Shown: positions 26,298 to 35,740 of the stretch, one piece after another
Layout: each line of letters begins with the position of its first letter
How positions within the stretch are numbered: the first letter of the stretch is position 1
Assembly (NCBI RefSeq): GCF_016919385.1
Contig: NZ_CP070351.1
Coordinates: 806,001 to 870,000, forward strand
Length of the DNA stretch: 64,000 nucleotides
Direction: 5' to 3'
Origin: Gordonia sp. PDNC005
GTDB taxonomy: Bacteria; Actinomycetota; Actinomycetes; Mycobacteriales; Mycobacteriaceae
The notes under the pieces: generated by a model
Databases searched by the model: none
What the model was told of the DNA's origin: nothing
The model's input: only the letters and a program-made list of their open reading frames with translations
Made by a program: the position numbers and the translations under genes

Positions 26298-29200
26298 CTA
26301 GATTGCTCCATTCTTGATGAGCGCTTCGAGAATCGCTGCTGGATCGGGCGGGCAGAACGTCCAGCCGTCGGCTGCCATCGTATGGGCCGTCTGAGACATC
26401 TCGTCGATTACGACTGCGACACGAGCCTCGCTCCACACAAAGTCGATGACGTCACCGTCGTCTGTTTCGTATCCGACTGTCGGCGTTGGCATTTCCGGAT
26501 CGGCGGTCGCGAGGGCGACAACGAGGGCCTGCTCGGCTGAGGACACAGTCTCAGCGAGAACGGCCTGCCACTCCGCGGATAGCTCTCTCCGCGCGGGCTT
26601 CGGTGCGACTGGTGGGAGCAGAGCTGCGTCACTCAGCAGGGTTCGCGTGGTGATGCGGTGATGGTCGCTGAGTCCGAGCCAGTTGGAGAGACGGAGCCAC
26701 TCTTTCCATGCCTGGCCGTCGAGAACTTCGAGTGCATCGTCGCGATCATCGACTGCTAGGAGCGCTCCGAAAACGTTCGGTGACTCCATGCCCGCGGTCA
26801 GTGCTAAGCCGCCCTCCACGTGTGTCCAGCACACGTCGGTGCCCGAGCCAAAAGTCGCCGTCGCACCGTCGAGTAGGGCTTCTGCCGCATTCGACAACGA
26901 TGATCGATCACCCTTGACGCGATTGTCTGCGCGGACCATCGCCATGGGCAGCCAGCGTCCGACGTCGCCCCACGCAGTGGTGTCAGGATCGGTGAGGAAC
27001 GCGAGTAGAGCGGTTATCGGGTCGGATCGTAGCTGTTTGACGATCGCAGGGCGAAGGTTGCCGGCCTTGATGGCGACGGCGATGCCCTGATCGGTGAGCC
27101 ACGTCGAAGCAACTGTTCCTCCACTGTGGAACCGCTGCAGATCTTCGTGGCCGAATGACCACACAACGTGGCCGCGCTCGCGGAGGGTCGCTCGCTTCTT
27201 TGCATCGTCGGCTACGCGATTGCAGCGGGAACTTGCATGGAAGGCTCGGCCGTCCGCGAAGATCGCAATCCGCGGAATGTCAGGATCTGTGGTCGCAAGT
27301 TCGAAGTCAGGCTTCGACGTTGCCATGTTGACCTGCGGAGTCAGTTTCCAGGTTCGGATCTTCTTGCCTGGCATCACGATGGTCGCGGACGGGCCGTACG
27401 TTCCGGGGGTTTCCTTGATCGTGGCGCCCATTGCTCGGAGCCGAGCGACGACGGCAACGTAGAACTCCTTCTCGAGGGGCGACTCATCGCTTCCAACGGA
27501 CTTCGCGGGCATCTTCTCGGAGACGTCAGCGAGCCACGTCTCTCGATTCGGTTCGGCATTGTCGACTGCGAGAAGTTGGTCGAGAATTCGGAGCGCCGTA
27601 GTTCGGGAAACCTTGTCGAGATCGTGCGGTGGCGCGAAAGGCAGCAGGCATTTGTGGCACGCGAGCCGGTCGTGATCGGCGCAATCACAGTCATGAACAA
27701 CATTTCGCGCGGCGTTGAGGACGGCCCACACTTTCGTGGGGTCCGCAAAATCGGCGAGGTAGCCGGTTCCGCCGGGCACGGTGTCGTGGATGAGCAGCGC
27801 TCGCTGGTTCGGGGCGTGCAGGGCGTCGGTGATGGTCGCGACATCCAGGTGTTCGGGGGAGCCGCCGATCACCTGCCGCAGCCCGAGCAGGATAGCGGCA
27901 GACAGGCTCGGGTGGGCAAACTGGTCGTATTCCAGCGAGCGGGGGAGGTGTAGCAGAACGCCTTGAGTTCGGAGGGTTCGGGCCAGCGCGATCTCACGAA
28001 CGTGCTCAGTGCTCGCATTGCGGTGCCGACACCAGGTGCGGTGCTCGTAGCGACTGTTGCGGCCGGCAGCGGTGTCGAGTTGTCCGCAGGCCGAACAGAC
28101 CCGGAAGAGTCCGGTCGTGGTGTCTTGCCCTGCGATGGTGCGGCTGCGGCCTTGCGAAGTACGTCGGCCCATATTCAACCAGCGAACGTCGAGTCGCTGA
28201 AGGTACTCGGCGCCGAATGCGAGGTCGCCGATGTACCAGGATCGCCCGACGTTCACGGGGTCGATGTCTGCGGCTGTGACGACGGTGAACGACTCTTTGT
28301 GTCGTTCGTCGCGGGAGTCGTTGATGGAGGCTTCGTCGCGTCGTACTTCGGCGGAGACCCGTGCCATTTCGACCACGTGGAGCTGCTGGCTGACGTCGGC
28401 GATGCCGGTGTTCCCGCAGCGGGGGCACGCGGTGATCGTCGGAGGATCTTCGCCGGAGAGGGTGACCGCCGCCCACCCGCACTGCGGACACAGCCGCCAC
28501 GTGTGGATGTTCGATTCACCTGCGCCGAGGTCGACGGCGTCGATTTTGGCGGCGAGACCCTGTGCGTAGAAGGTGGCACCGGGTGCGAGCTCGGTGAGGG
28601 CGACGCGTGATCCTCGTTGGTAGCTGGTGGCCTCGCCCATGTACTGGTTGGTGTCCGGGTCGATCCAGGTGACGCCGACGTCCAGGGTGACTGAATCGTC
28701 GAGCAGCGTGTAGTTGGGCAGAACGCCGTACCGTTCGAGGACGCTGATCCAGTAGTCGTCGGTGAGGTCGTGGATCTGCCCGCCGAGCAGCCGCAGTGAG
28801 CCCTTGGCTGCGCGGAGGTCTCGCATGTCGTCGTCGGTGGCGGCGGGGGACGACGCGCGGCGTTCGAATTCCGGCATCTCCGCTTCGACCGCGGCACGAC
28901 GTGAAGTGATTTCGGTTAGATCCCGGTTCCAGCGGTGCACGGCTTCCTGTAGATCGGTGACGAGTCCGCTCGGGCCGCCGTCCAGATCTGGAGTTGCCCA
29001 GGTACGCAACGATTCCCGGGTGGACTCGTCGAGGACGTCGTCGAACTGGTCGAGGAATCGGTCGACGAGACTGTCGGCGTCGGCGTCGACCGCGGTGAGG
29101 AGATCGGCCATCCAACTGCCCGGATCGAAGCTGCCGAGTGCCGCGCGGGCACCGCGGGGTGCGACGGTGCTTGGATCGCGGGCCATCCGGTCCATCACGT

Positions 29201-32200
29201 GCGCCACGTACTGGCGTTGGAGGATTTCCTCGGCGGTGAGGAAGGTGGCAGGTGGGCGGACGTCGCCCTGGATCACTGACGTCGGGTCGTACAGCTTGGG
29301 CAGGTGTTCGCCGCGGCCGCGGACGAATGCGAGGACCAGCGAGTTACCGGTCAGGCGTCCGGCGCGGCCCACCCGCTGTAGATACGACGACACGGTCCGC
29401 GGTAGGGACCCGAGCATCACCGTGGATAGGTCGCCGATGTCGATGCCCATTTCGAGGGTGGGGGTGGCGACGAGGACGTTCGGGGCTTGTGGGTCGGCGC
29501 CGCCGCGTTTGAACGCGGTCTCATAATCCAGTCGGGTCGCTGTGGGCAGCAAGGACGTGTGTTCGCGAGCGACGACGCGCTTCATCTCGGCAGTGTCGTA
29601 AAGCCGACGGTAGAAGTTCTGCGCCTTGGGTGCGCGGGCGAGGGTGCCTGGGCAACGGACGAGTAGGCAGGGGGCGCCGTCCAGTTGGTCGATGACAGTG
29701 GCGGAACCGGGCGTCGGCGTCTGGCAGATGCTGCACACAAGCAGGTGCCGAGCGGCGACGAGATCTTCATCGGCGGGTGTGGACACGATCACCGCGGCGG
29801 CGGGGAGCGAGTAGGCGGTGAGTCCGGCGTCGGTGAGGTCGGCGGTGAGCACCCGCTGCTCGGCAAGTACCCCGAAGAGTGACTTGGCGAGGAAGCCACC
29901 GTCGACAGGGGAGACGTTGAGACACTGGGATGCCCACCGCGCGTACCACGATGACGGCGCTGTGATCGCGTCGAATCCCTCAGGGACGGTGCGTGATCCG
30001 GCGGCAGGGAACGCGGGGGCGGGCCGCCCTTTCGGGAAGGCCGGCATGCCTTCACCCTTAGGGCGGGCACCCCAGACCCAGCGCCGGTTGGCGTCCTTCT
30101 CGACGTACTTGCGCAGCCACGGGTGGTGGATGGCGCCGCGGGTCCGGACGCGTTCGACAGTGCCGCGGACCCAGCGGGTGATCGCCGCAGCGTCCGGGGC
30201 CTCGAAGGTCAGCTGGTGTTCGGTGGCGTTGAGGGCGGCGCGACCGAGCCGGACGGGACGTTCCGGGCCTCCTAGGTCGACTTCGGCGACACTGCTGCCC
30301 GTGAGTTCAAGCGTGCGGCCGAGGCGGGACTGCAGGCCGAACTCCAGGTCGATGTCGAACTCGAGGCGACGCAGCACCTTCGCGGTGGCCTTCTTGCGGG
30401 CCGCGGTCGTCGTATCCGGTTTCCAGAACGGGATGAAGTCGTCGTGGTCGACGATGTCCGGGGAGAGGAGATGATAGCGGCGACTTGGATCGTCGCCGGC
30501 GCGGGAGATGACGGCTTCGCAGAGCTCCGGGAGCGTGCGCACGGAGTCGCCGATCGCACTCCGAAGGGTGGAGCGCAAGCTGAGGGTGTGCGAACGGGCC
30601 TGCACGAAGCCGGCGCGGTGCGCGGCGTCCTGCACGCTGTCGGTGAACATCAACGCCTTCTTCTCGTCGGCGTCGAGTCGGGCGTCCCCGAACAGGTTCG
30701 ACAGGGTCACTGATAGCTGGGTGGCGACGGCACTGCCGAGAAAGCGGATACCGTCGGCGGCGCCGCACGCCGGGCACATGTCGTTCTTGGAGTTCTCCTC
30801 GACGCTCTCACCGGTGAGGGTGAGGACGGGGAGGACCTTGCCTTCGAGTTGTTCGGTGCTGTCCGGATCGGGCGCAGCGTCGGAGATCTCGCGGTCGTCG
30901 ATGCGGAACCAGCGCAGTCCTTCGATCTGCTCATCCGGTTGCGTTGCGGCGAGCAGCGCTTCGGCGGGTGCCGAGATCAATGCGCGGAACCGGGAGGCAC
31001 CGGAGGCGTGGTCGGCGCGGATGGATTCGTCGGTGACGTCGAGGGTGTGGCCGGTCGGGGCGAGGCGAGCACCCCACCCGGAGCGCCCGCAATGCCTGCA
31101 GTACACGGCGGGCAGGTGCATCACGTCGCCGTACTCGTCGACGCCGTCGTCGGACCAGCGGTAGGCGGTGTTCGTGGCGACGGCCCGGTCGATGCGGGAG
31201 AGTTCCCGAATCCACAGGTGCACATCGACGTTCAACGCGGTACGCCCGATCTCGGCGCGCACGTGTGACAGCGCGGCGAAGAGGTAGTCGAGGAACCGCT
31301 GCTGTGCGGCGCGAACACGGCGGGTGTCGCGCTCGGTGGCGGATACGTCGAACAGTGTCGTGGAGAGGTCAGCGAGGGAGGTTGCGTCGACGGCGTGGTC
31401 GAGGAGCCGCGTCAGCAGGGGGTGCGCCTTGAGCAGGTGCAGTTGTTCAACGGGTGTGAGGGATCGTAGGTCGGTGGGGGTGAGGCGACGATCGGTGTCG
31501 AGGTCGTCGGTGGCCGCGAACAATTCGGTGCGCGCGAACACCTCCGACCGCTCGAACAGCTCGGCAAGCACGGCGGTGGTCAGCGCTGCGTTGGTTGGTG
31601 AGCTGACGGCAAACTCGTCGAGGCGCGCGGCGGCGTCAGCGATCGGCGGGTTGGGAATGGGCTGGTACAGCCGGTCGAGCGCGGTGTCGCGGGCGGCGAG
31701 CCATTCGGCGGCAGTGAGCCGGGTTTCGCCGATGACGGCGTCGGCGTCGAATTGCTCGCCGAAGACGGTGTGCGCAAACCCGAGCATGTCGGTGGGTTCA
31801 GCTTTAGAACCGAGGGTCGCGGAAGTGGCGACAGGGGTGATGCGGCCGAGGGGACGGGCACGGTCGTCGTCGGTGACGGGGGAGGCATCGGTCCAGTGCG
31901 CCTTGACGGTGAGTCCGAGGCGTCGGAGCAGCATGGCGACGTCGGTGCCTTGTGCGCCGTCGTAGGTGTGGAACTCGTCGAGGACAACGTACTGCAGCGA
32001 GTCGGCGGAGAGGCGCCAGATGTCGGCGCGATCGGGGTGCAGCAGCAGGTGGTCAAGCATCTTGTAGTTGGTGAGCAGGATGTCTGGGGGAGCGGCGTGC
32101 ATCAACGAGCGGTCGGTGATGAGACCTTCGTCGCTGACCTTGGTGCGTCCGCCGGTGGACTGTTCACCGGTGTAGAGGCCGGCAGAGACGCCGGAGAGCT

Positions 32201-32684
32201 CGGGGTGCTCGGCGACGAGGCGCGCGAGGCGTTCGGCCTGGTCGTTTGCGAGCGCGTTCATCGGGTAGAGAATGAGCGCCTTCATCCCAGTGACGCCGGC
32301 GGCCTTGGCTCGCAAGACGTGGTCGAGGATCGGATAGAGAAAAGCCTCGGTCTTGCCTGAGCCAGTGCCGGTGGTGACGAGCGTCGGCTGTGGGCGTGTG
32401 TGGAATTTGGTGGAGAGGCGCTCGAACGCTGCGGCCTGGTGGCCGTAAGGGGCGAATCCAGCTGGCCACCAGTCCAGGTGCATGCCCCAGTTGCCGCTCG
32501 CCGGGGCGAACGGCAGCCGCACGCGGACGTAGGGGCCCTTGAACATGCCGGTGGCGGGGTGGCCGACGAAGTCTGACAAGGCGCCCTGTGCGTCGGGGTC
32601 GGTGAGGGCGAAAGTGGTCGCGAGGTAGTCGGTTAGGCCCTCGCGCAGGTGGTTGGCCTGGAGCGTAGGAAGTAGAGCCCCCAC
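26298..32684 (-). CDS. Giant DEAD/DEAH helicase with DUF1998 and C-terminal Vsr/DUF559-like nuclease segment
   Basis: A 2128-residue SF2 helicase. Walker A is TGTGSGKT at 105-112, then YPMNALANDQ, LLTNYKMLDHLL and the DEFH box at 236-239. A HelicC segment (PTLEMGIDIGDLS...YLQRVGRAGR) follows near residue 1080. The DUF1998 cysteine cluster CDCADHDRLACHKC is near 1663-1678. Residues about 1780-1850 (KPDFELA, IAIFADGRAFHAS, NRVADDAKKRATLRERGH) match a Vsr/DUF559-type nuclease core. GTG 32684 has AAAGGA 8 bases upstream. Size and domains recall DruE of Druantia, or a fused DrmA-DrmB of DISARM. Main effector or translocase of the island by inference. Confidence 0.85.
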   Translation of the reverse strand: MGALLPTLQANHLREGLTDYLATTFALTDPDAQGALSDFVGHPATGMFKGPYVRVRLPFAPASGNWGMHLDWWPAGFAPYGHQAAAFERLSTKFHTRPQPTLVTTGTGSGKTEAFLYPILDHVLRAKAAGVTGMKALILYPMNALANDQAERLARLVAEHPELSGVSAGLYTGEQSTGGRTKVSDEGLITDRSLMHAAPPDILLTNYKMLDHLLLHPDRADIWRLSADSLQYVVLDEFHTYDGAQGTDVAMLLRRLGLTVKAHWTDASPVTDDDRARPLGRITPVATSATLGSKAEPTDMLGFAHTVFGEQFDADAVIGETRLTAAEWLAARDTALDRLYQPIPNPPIADAAARLDEFAVSSPTNAALTTAVLAELFERSEVFARTELFAATDDLDTDRRLTPTDLRSLTPVEQLHLLKAHPLLTRLLDHAVDATSLADLSTTLFDVSATERDTRRVRAAQQRFLDYLFAALSHVRAEIGRTALNVDVHLWIRELSRIDRAVATNTAYRWSDDGVDEYGDVMHLPAVYCRHCGRSGWGARLAPTGHTLDVTDESIRADHASGASRFRALISAPAEALLAATQPDEQIEGLRWFRIDDREISDAAPDPDSTEQLEGKVLPVLTLTGESVEENSKNDMCPACGAADGIRFLGSAVATQLSVTLSNLFGDARLDADEKKALMFTDSVQDAAHRAGFVQARSHTLSLRSTLRSAIGDSVRTLPELCEAVISRAGDDPSRRYHLLSPDIVDHDDFIPFWKPDTTTAARKKATAKVLRRLEFDIDLEFGLQSRLGRTLELTGSSVAEVDLGGPERPVRLGRAALNATEHQLTFEAPDAAAITRWVRGTVERVRTRGAIHHPWLRKYVEKDANRRWVWGARPKGEGMPAFPKGRPAPAFPAAGSRTVPEGFDAITAPSSWYARWASQCLNVSPVDGGFLAKSLFGVLAEQRVLTADLTDAGLTAYSLPAAAVIVSTPADEDLVAARHLLVCSICQTPTPGSATVIDQLDGAPCLLVRCPGTLARAPKAQNFYRRLYDTAEMKRVVAREHTSLLPTATRLDYETAFKRGGADPQAPNVLVATPTLEMGIDIGDLSTVMLGSLPRTVSSYLQRVGRAGRLTGNSLVLAFVRGRGEHLPKLYDPTSVIQGDVRPPATFLTAEEILQRQYVAHVMDRMARDPSTVAPRGARAALGSFDPGSWMADLLTAVDADADSLVDRFLDQFDDVLDESTRESLRTWATPDLDGGPSGLVTDLQEAVHRWNRDLTEITSRRAAVEAEMPEFERRASSPAATDDDMRDLRAAKGSLRLLGGQIHDLTDDYWISVLERYGVLPNYTLLDDSVTLDVGVTWIDPDTNQYMGEATSYQRGSRVALTELAPGATFYAQGLAAKIDAVDLGAGESNIHTWRLCPQCGWAAVTLSGEDPPTITACPRCGNTGIADVSQQLHVVEMARVSAEVRRDEASINDSRDERHKESFTVVTAADIDPVNVGRSWYIGDLAFGAEYLQRLDVRWLNMGRRTSQGRSRTIAGQDTTTGLFRVCSACGQLDTAAGRNSRYEHRTWCRHRNASTEHVREIALARTLRTQGVLLHLPRSLEYDQFAHPSLSAAILLGLRQVIGGSPEHLDVATITDALHAPNQRALLIHDTVPGGTGYLADFADPTKVWAVLNAARNVVHDCDCADHDRLACHKCLLPFAPPHDLDKVSRTTALRILDQLLAVDNAEPNRETWLADVSEKMPAKSVGSDESPLEKEFYVAVVARLRAMGATIKETPGTYGPSATIVMPGKKIRTWKLTPQVNMATSKPDFELATTDPDIPRIAIFADGRAFHASSRCNRVADDAKKRATLRERGHVVWSFGHEDLQRFHSGGTVASTWLTDQGIAVAIKAGNLRPAIVKQLRSDPITALLAFLTDPDTTAWGDVGRWLPMAMVRADNRVKGDRSSLSNAAEALLDGATATFGSGTDVCWTHVEGGLALTAGMESPNVFGALLAVDDRDDALEVLDGQAWKEWLRLSNWLGLSDHHRITTRTLLSDAALLPPVAPKPARRELSAEWQAVLAETVSSAEQALVVALATADPEMPTPTVGYETDDGDVIDFVWSEARVAVVIDEMSQTAHTMAADGWTFCPPDPAAILEALIKNGAI

Positions 32685-32735
32685 AGTGGTTTCCTTTCAC
32701 AGCCAGAACAATCGCTCAGTGAATCGCGAATCTGA

Positions 32736-34469
32736 CTAGGATTTGGTCGATACAAGATTACGGGTCCATCCAGTCCTAAACCTGGGACCGTCGGACTCAG
32801 GAGGGTGGGCAGGGCGCTGCATGTGAACACTCATCGGAACAGGGAAGTCAACTCCCATGAATACGGCTTCACCTGGCACAAGACCGGGAAGCAGGCGCAA
32901 CGCGGATGCGTCGAGCTCCGCAGCAGCTTGCTCAACTCGTTGGCGATCACGTCCGTCCGCCAGACGGTGGACTATGAGCATTCCGACCTGGCTTAGTACG
33001 CCCGGGGGTAGGTCGCCCGGTCGCTGCGTTGCAAGGCAGATAATGAGGCCGTACTTCCTCCCTTCCTTGGCGATAAGATCGAAAGCATCCAGGTATGCGG
33101 TTACTTCGTCTCCCACGGTGACATTGAAAAACTGATGAGCTTCGTCAAGAACCACAACCAACGGGTTCTGTAAGAATTTTCCTTGTCTGGCCAATGACAT
33201 CAATTTATGGCCGAAGACATTGACAACTATTTCGCGCAGGCTGTGGCTGAACGTAAGATTCCGCAACGATACGCGCAGGATCCCCGACTTTCCCGTAGCG
33301 ATCCAGTTTTCAGTTTCAGTGAGCAGGCTTTCGCTTGTTTTCTCGCCTCCGACCACCGACATTACTTCTGGTGTCTGAACGAGATCCTCAATTCTATTGA
33401 CCATGCTCGCCACGTATCCCTGGGAATTTTGGTCCGCTCGTCCGAAGGAGGTGCTTCCATTGCCGCCTGTTGGGAAAATGCACTCATTCAGAACTTGATT
33501 CGCCAAGCATCGAATATCGAAGGGAGCGTTCGCATCCTCGATCTTATTCGCGTAGATGCGGGCCGCGTCGTCAAAAGCTTTGCGTGCCTTGCTGGCTTTC
33601 TCGAGTGTTCCGTCTGGAAGCATGTACTCGAAGAAAGGCTTGGAATTGTCGACCCCAGCGTCTTCAGCCACTCTACGCAAGCGTAGGGAACGAATTGCTG
33701 AGCGCAGTTTGGGAAGCTGAGATCCGCTTGAAGGTGAAATGAATGCGTTCCGATCGGACTCTCGCATATGCCAGTGTGGCACTCCAACGAGCTTTGCATC
33801 GGGTTCTTGGTCGGTGGAGCCGAGTGCCAGATGGTCGGCAGACGTTCCTAGCGTGTGATACTCGCCCGTGGCATCAATGACGACAACGCGCCCTCCTTGG
33901 GAGGCGATACTTGATGTGAGGTGAGCCAGTGTCCAGCTCTTTCCAGAGCCGGTCGCCCCGACTACCGCAGTGTGACGCCCAAACAGTCGCTGAACATCAA
34001 GTTTGATTTCGATATCAGTTCCGATGCTCATGGATCCCATCGAAATTTCTTGCGCTGACGTGCCTGTTGACCCAATCGAAATCGCGGCACTAATGGACTC
34101 GATGCTCGCTGCGTAGACCCTTTCGCCAATTCTTGGGTAACGCTTGATGCCGCGTTGCGACGACCCGGATGGTTCTATAGTGCATAGAAGATGCACCAAT
34201 CCCTCTCCGGGGCGGCGATCGCGTTCAGGTTTGCCGGGGTCTCGGGTGGCCTTCGTTGCTGTCCCTATCTCTACTAGGCGACCGAAGATGCCAATGTGGC
34301 CCACGTCAGCGATGAGAAACTCGCCGACCATACCGCGCTCGACCTGTTGACCGAAGTAACTTTCGGCTAGTCCGGCGGCGTACGGGAATTGAACCGAAAT
34401 ATATGAGCCAGTTACTTGGGACACCGTGCCGACCAGTCGTTCAGGCGAAAATAGATGAAGTATCGGCAC
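32736..34469 (-). CDS. HerA-family ATPase (DUF87), partner of SIR2
   Basis: A 577-residue hexameric-type translocase. The N-terminal HAS-barrel (GTVSQVTGSYISVQFPY) leads to Walker A GATGSGKS at 171-178, Walker B VVVLDEAHQFF at about 438-447 and the ATQRPGDL sensor, with an RDRQRVEQA arginine-finger region. GTG 34469 overlaps the SIR2 stop by one base, with GGGAGGT just upstream, so the two are coupled. HerA-SIR2 pairs are an established anti-phage module in which SIR2 consumes NAD+. GC is visibly lower than in the flanking helicase. Confidence 0.9.
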   Translation of the reverse strand: MPILHLFSPERLVGTVSQVTGSYISVQFPYAAGLAESYFGQQVERGMVGEFLIADVGHIGIFGRLVEIGTATKATRDPGKPERDRRPGEGLVHLLCTIEPSGSSQRGIKRYPRIGERVYAASIESISAAISIGSTGTSAQEISMGSMSIGTDIEIKLDVQRLFGRHTAVVGATGSGKSWTLAHLTSSIASQGGRVVVIDATGEYHTLGTSADHLALGSTDQEPDAKLVGVPHWHMRESDRNAFISPSSGSQLPKLRSAIRSLRLRRVAEDAGVDNSKPFFEYMLPDGTLEKASKARKAFDDAARIYANKIEDANAPFDIRCLANQVLNECIFPTGGNGSTSFGRADQNSQGYVASMVNRIEDLVQTPEVMSVVGGEKTSESLLTETENWIATGKSGILRVSLRNLTFSHSLREIVVNVFGHKLMSLARQGKFLQNPLVVVLDEAHQFFNVTVGDEVTAYLDAFDLIAKEGRKYGLIICLATQRPGDLPPGVLSQVGMLIVHRLADGRDRQRVEQAAAELDASALRLLPGLVPGEAVFMGVDFPVPMSVHMQRPAHPPESDGPRFRTGWTRNLVSTKS

Positions 34470-35695
34470 TAGCTACCTCCCTGCTCAGTTCGCTGGATGC
34501 GATCGGCATGCGCCTGTCGTTCGTCGTATTCGGCTGAGTCGGGAAGGAGTCGAACCAGATCGCTGAAGGTGCCTTCAACTAGGGTTATGCGGTGGTCCCC
34601 CGCCAGAGCTAGGCGCTCGAGCCATGTCAAGAACTCGCTGCGCTTCTGCTCATTTCTGATATTTGGATCTACGACCACAAGTCGAAGCCCAACATTACCC
34701 CGGACTGCGGACTCGATCGGCGCAACGATATGTTCGTCGTTGAACCCAAATCCGGATACAATTAGTGCTGAATTAGGCTGCCGGAGTGCGATCTGAAATC
34801 GGGACATCATTTCAAGGTAAGGCTGCCTGAAGCTCATCTGGTACTTGTTAGCGGAAGGATATATGAGAACAGGCGTGGCAGGGCTGGTTGAAGTTCGTCG
34901 TGTTTCGGAGGCGTGACCGTCCCAATTAACAGATCCGTGCAACTTTAGTAGGTGCAGCACGTTTCCCTCAAGGGAAATGTTTCCGTTGCTTCCTCGGCGA
35001 ACGAAATCAAGGTCAAATAGACTGGCGTCAAACTCGTTGATTGTGGAATTTGCAAACCCGTCGATAAAATGGAACCGGGAACGGGCTGCAGCCACTTCGA
35101 ATGCTAGGTCGTAGTTGGTTGTAAACAATTTCGTGCGCTCGTGGCGAGGTGATCGCCGCCCCACCTTTCGTAGGAACAACTCATGAACATCTAGTTCGGA
35201 GTCCGAGTCGATAAAGCTGCAGGATGCCAGTATTATGGCCTGGGCATTTTGAAGAAATCTAGCGAGGGTTGCGTCAATGGGGTGGACGTTGATTCTAGCT
35301 TGCACATGGGACAGAAGGTGTTCAATGTTTTGGCTATTTAGAATATCTTGGGGTGTCTGCGGCTCTATCGAACTGAACTCGGGTAACGCCGCTACCGAGT
35401 TCCAGAGGTCCCACATTGTGGGGGCTTTGGCGCCGCTATTCGGCGGGATGCCCAGCGAGGTTCCGAGTCCCGTGAGGATCGAGAGGCTTTCTGAATTGAG
35501 GCACCGGAGAAGTTCCTCCTGAACCTGCTTTTGCTCGTACCCGGCAAGCGGATCAGCTGGCCCATCGGTTCGTGATGGCTCAAGCTCGGACCATCTCGCG
35601 TTTCGCCCGCGGAGAGCATAGTTTCCGGCCGCCTGAGCTAACGCAGCATCCTCGGCTGCGTCAACTGTCACGACGACCTCCCCCGTTTCACTCAT
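34469..35695 (-). CDS. SIR2-family NADase-like effector
   Basis: A 408-residue protein with a SIR2 core. The nucleotide loop is ILTGLGTSLG (73-82), the NAD-site asparagine is in TTNYD (192-196) and the catalytic histidine is in KLHGSVNW (251-258); IVSGFGFNDEHI is the closing Rossmann strand. It lacks the zinc-binding cysteines of deacetylase sirtuins, as do defence SIR2 proteins. It sits 45 bases after the methylase stop and is coupled to HerA. Killing or dormancy by NAD+ loss upon phage sensing is known for related pairs and inferred here. Confidence 0.9.
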   Translation of the reverse strand: MSETGEVVVTVDAAEDAALAQAAGNYALRGRNARWSELEPSRTDGPADPLAGYEQKQVQEELLRCLNSESLSILTGLGTSLGIPPNSGAKAPTMWDLWNSVAALPEFSSIEPQTPQDILNSQNIEHLLSHVQARINVHPIDATLARFLQNAQAIILASCSFIDSDSELDVHELFLRKVGRRSPRHERTKLFTTNYDLAFEVAAARSRFHFIDGFANSTINEFDASLFDLDFVRRGSNGNISLEGNVLHLLKLHGSVNWDGHASETRRTSTSPATPVLIYPSANKYQMSFRQPYLEMMSRFQIALRQPNSALIVSGFGFNDEHIVAPIESAVRGNVGLRLVVVDPNIRNEQKRSEFLTWLERLALAGDHRITLVEGTFSDLVRLLPDSAEYDERQAHADRIQRTEQGGS

Positions 35696-35740
35696 TGTGA
35701 TCGAATCCTGTTCTGGCTGAGTCGTTTGCTGATGCGCGAA

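Noticed and set aside
33207..33686. Rightward frame inside the HerA gene
   Set aside because: It is antisense to the conserved Walker-containing HerA gene and shows no ribosome site or family features.
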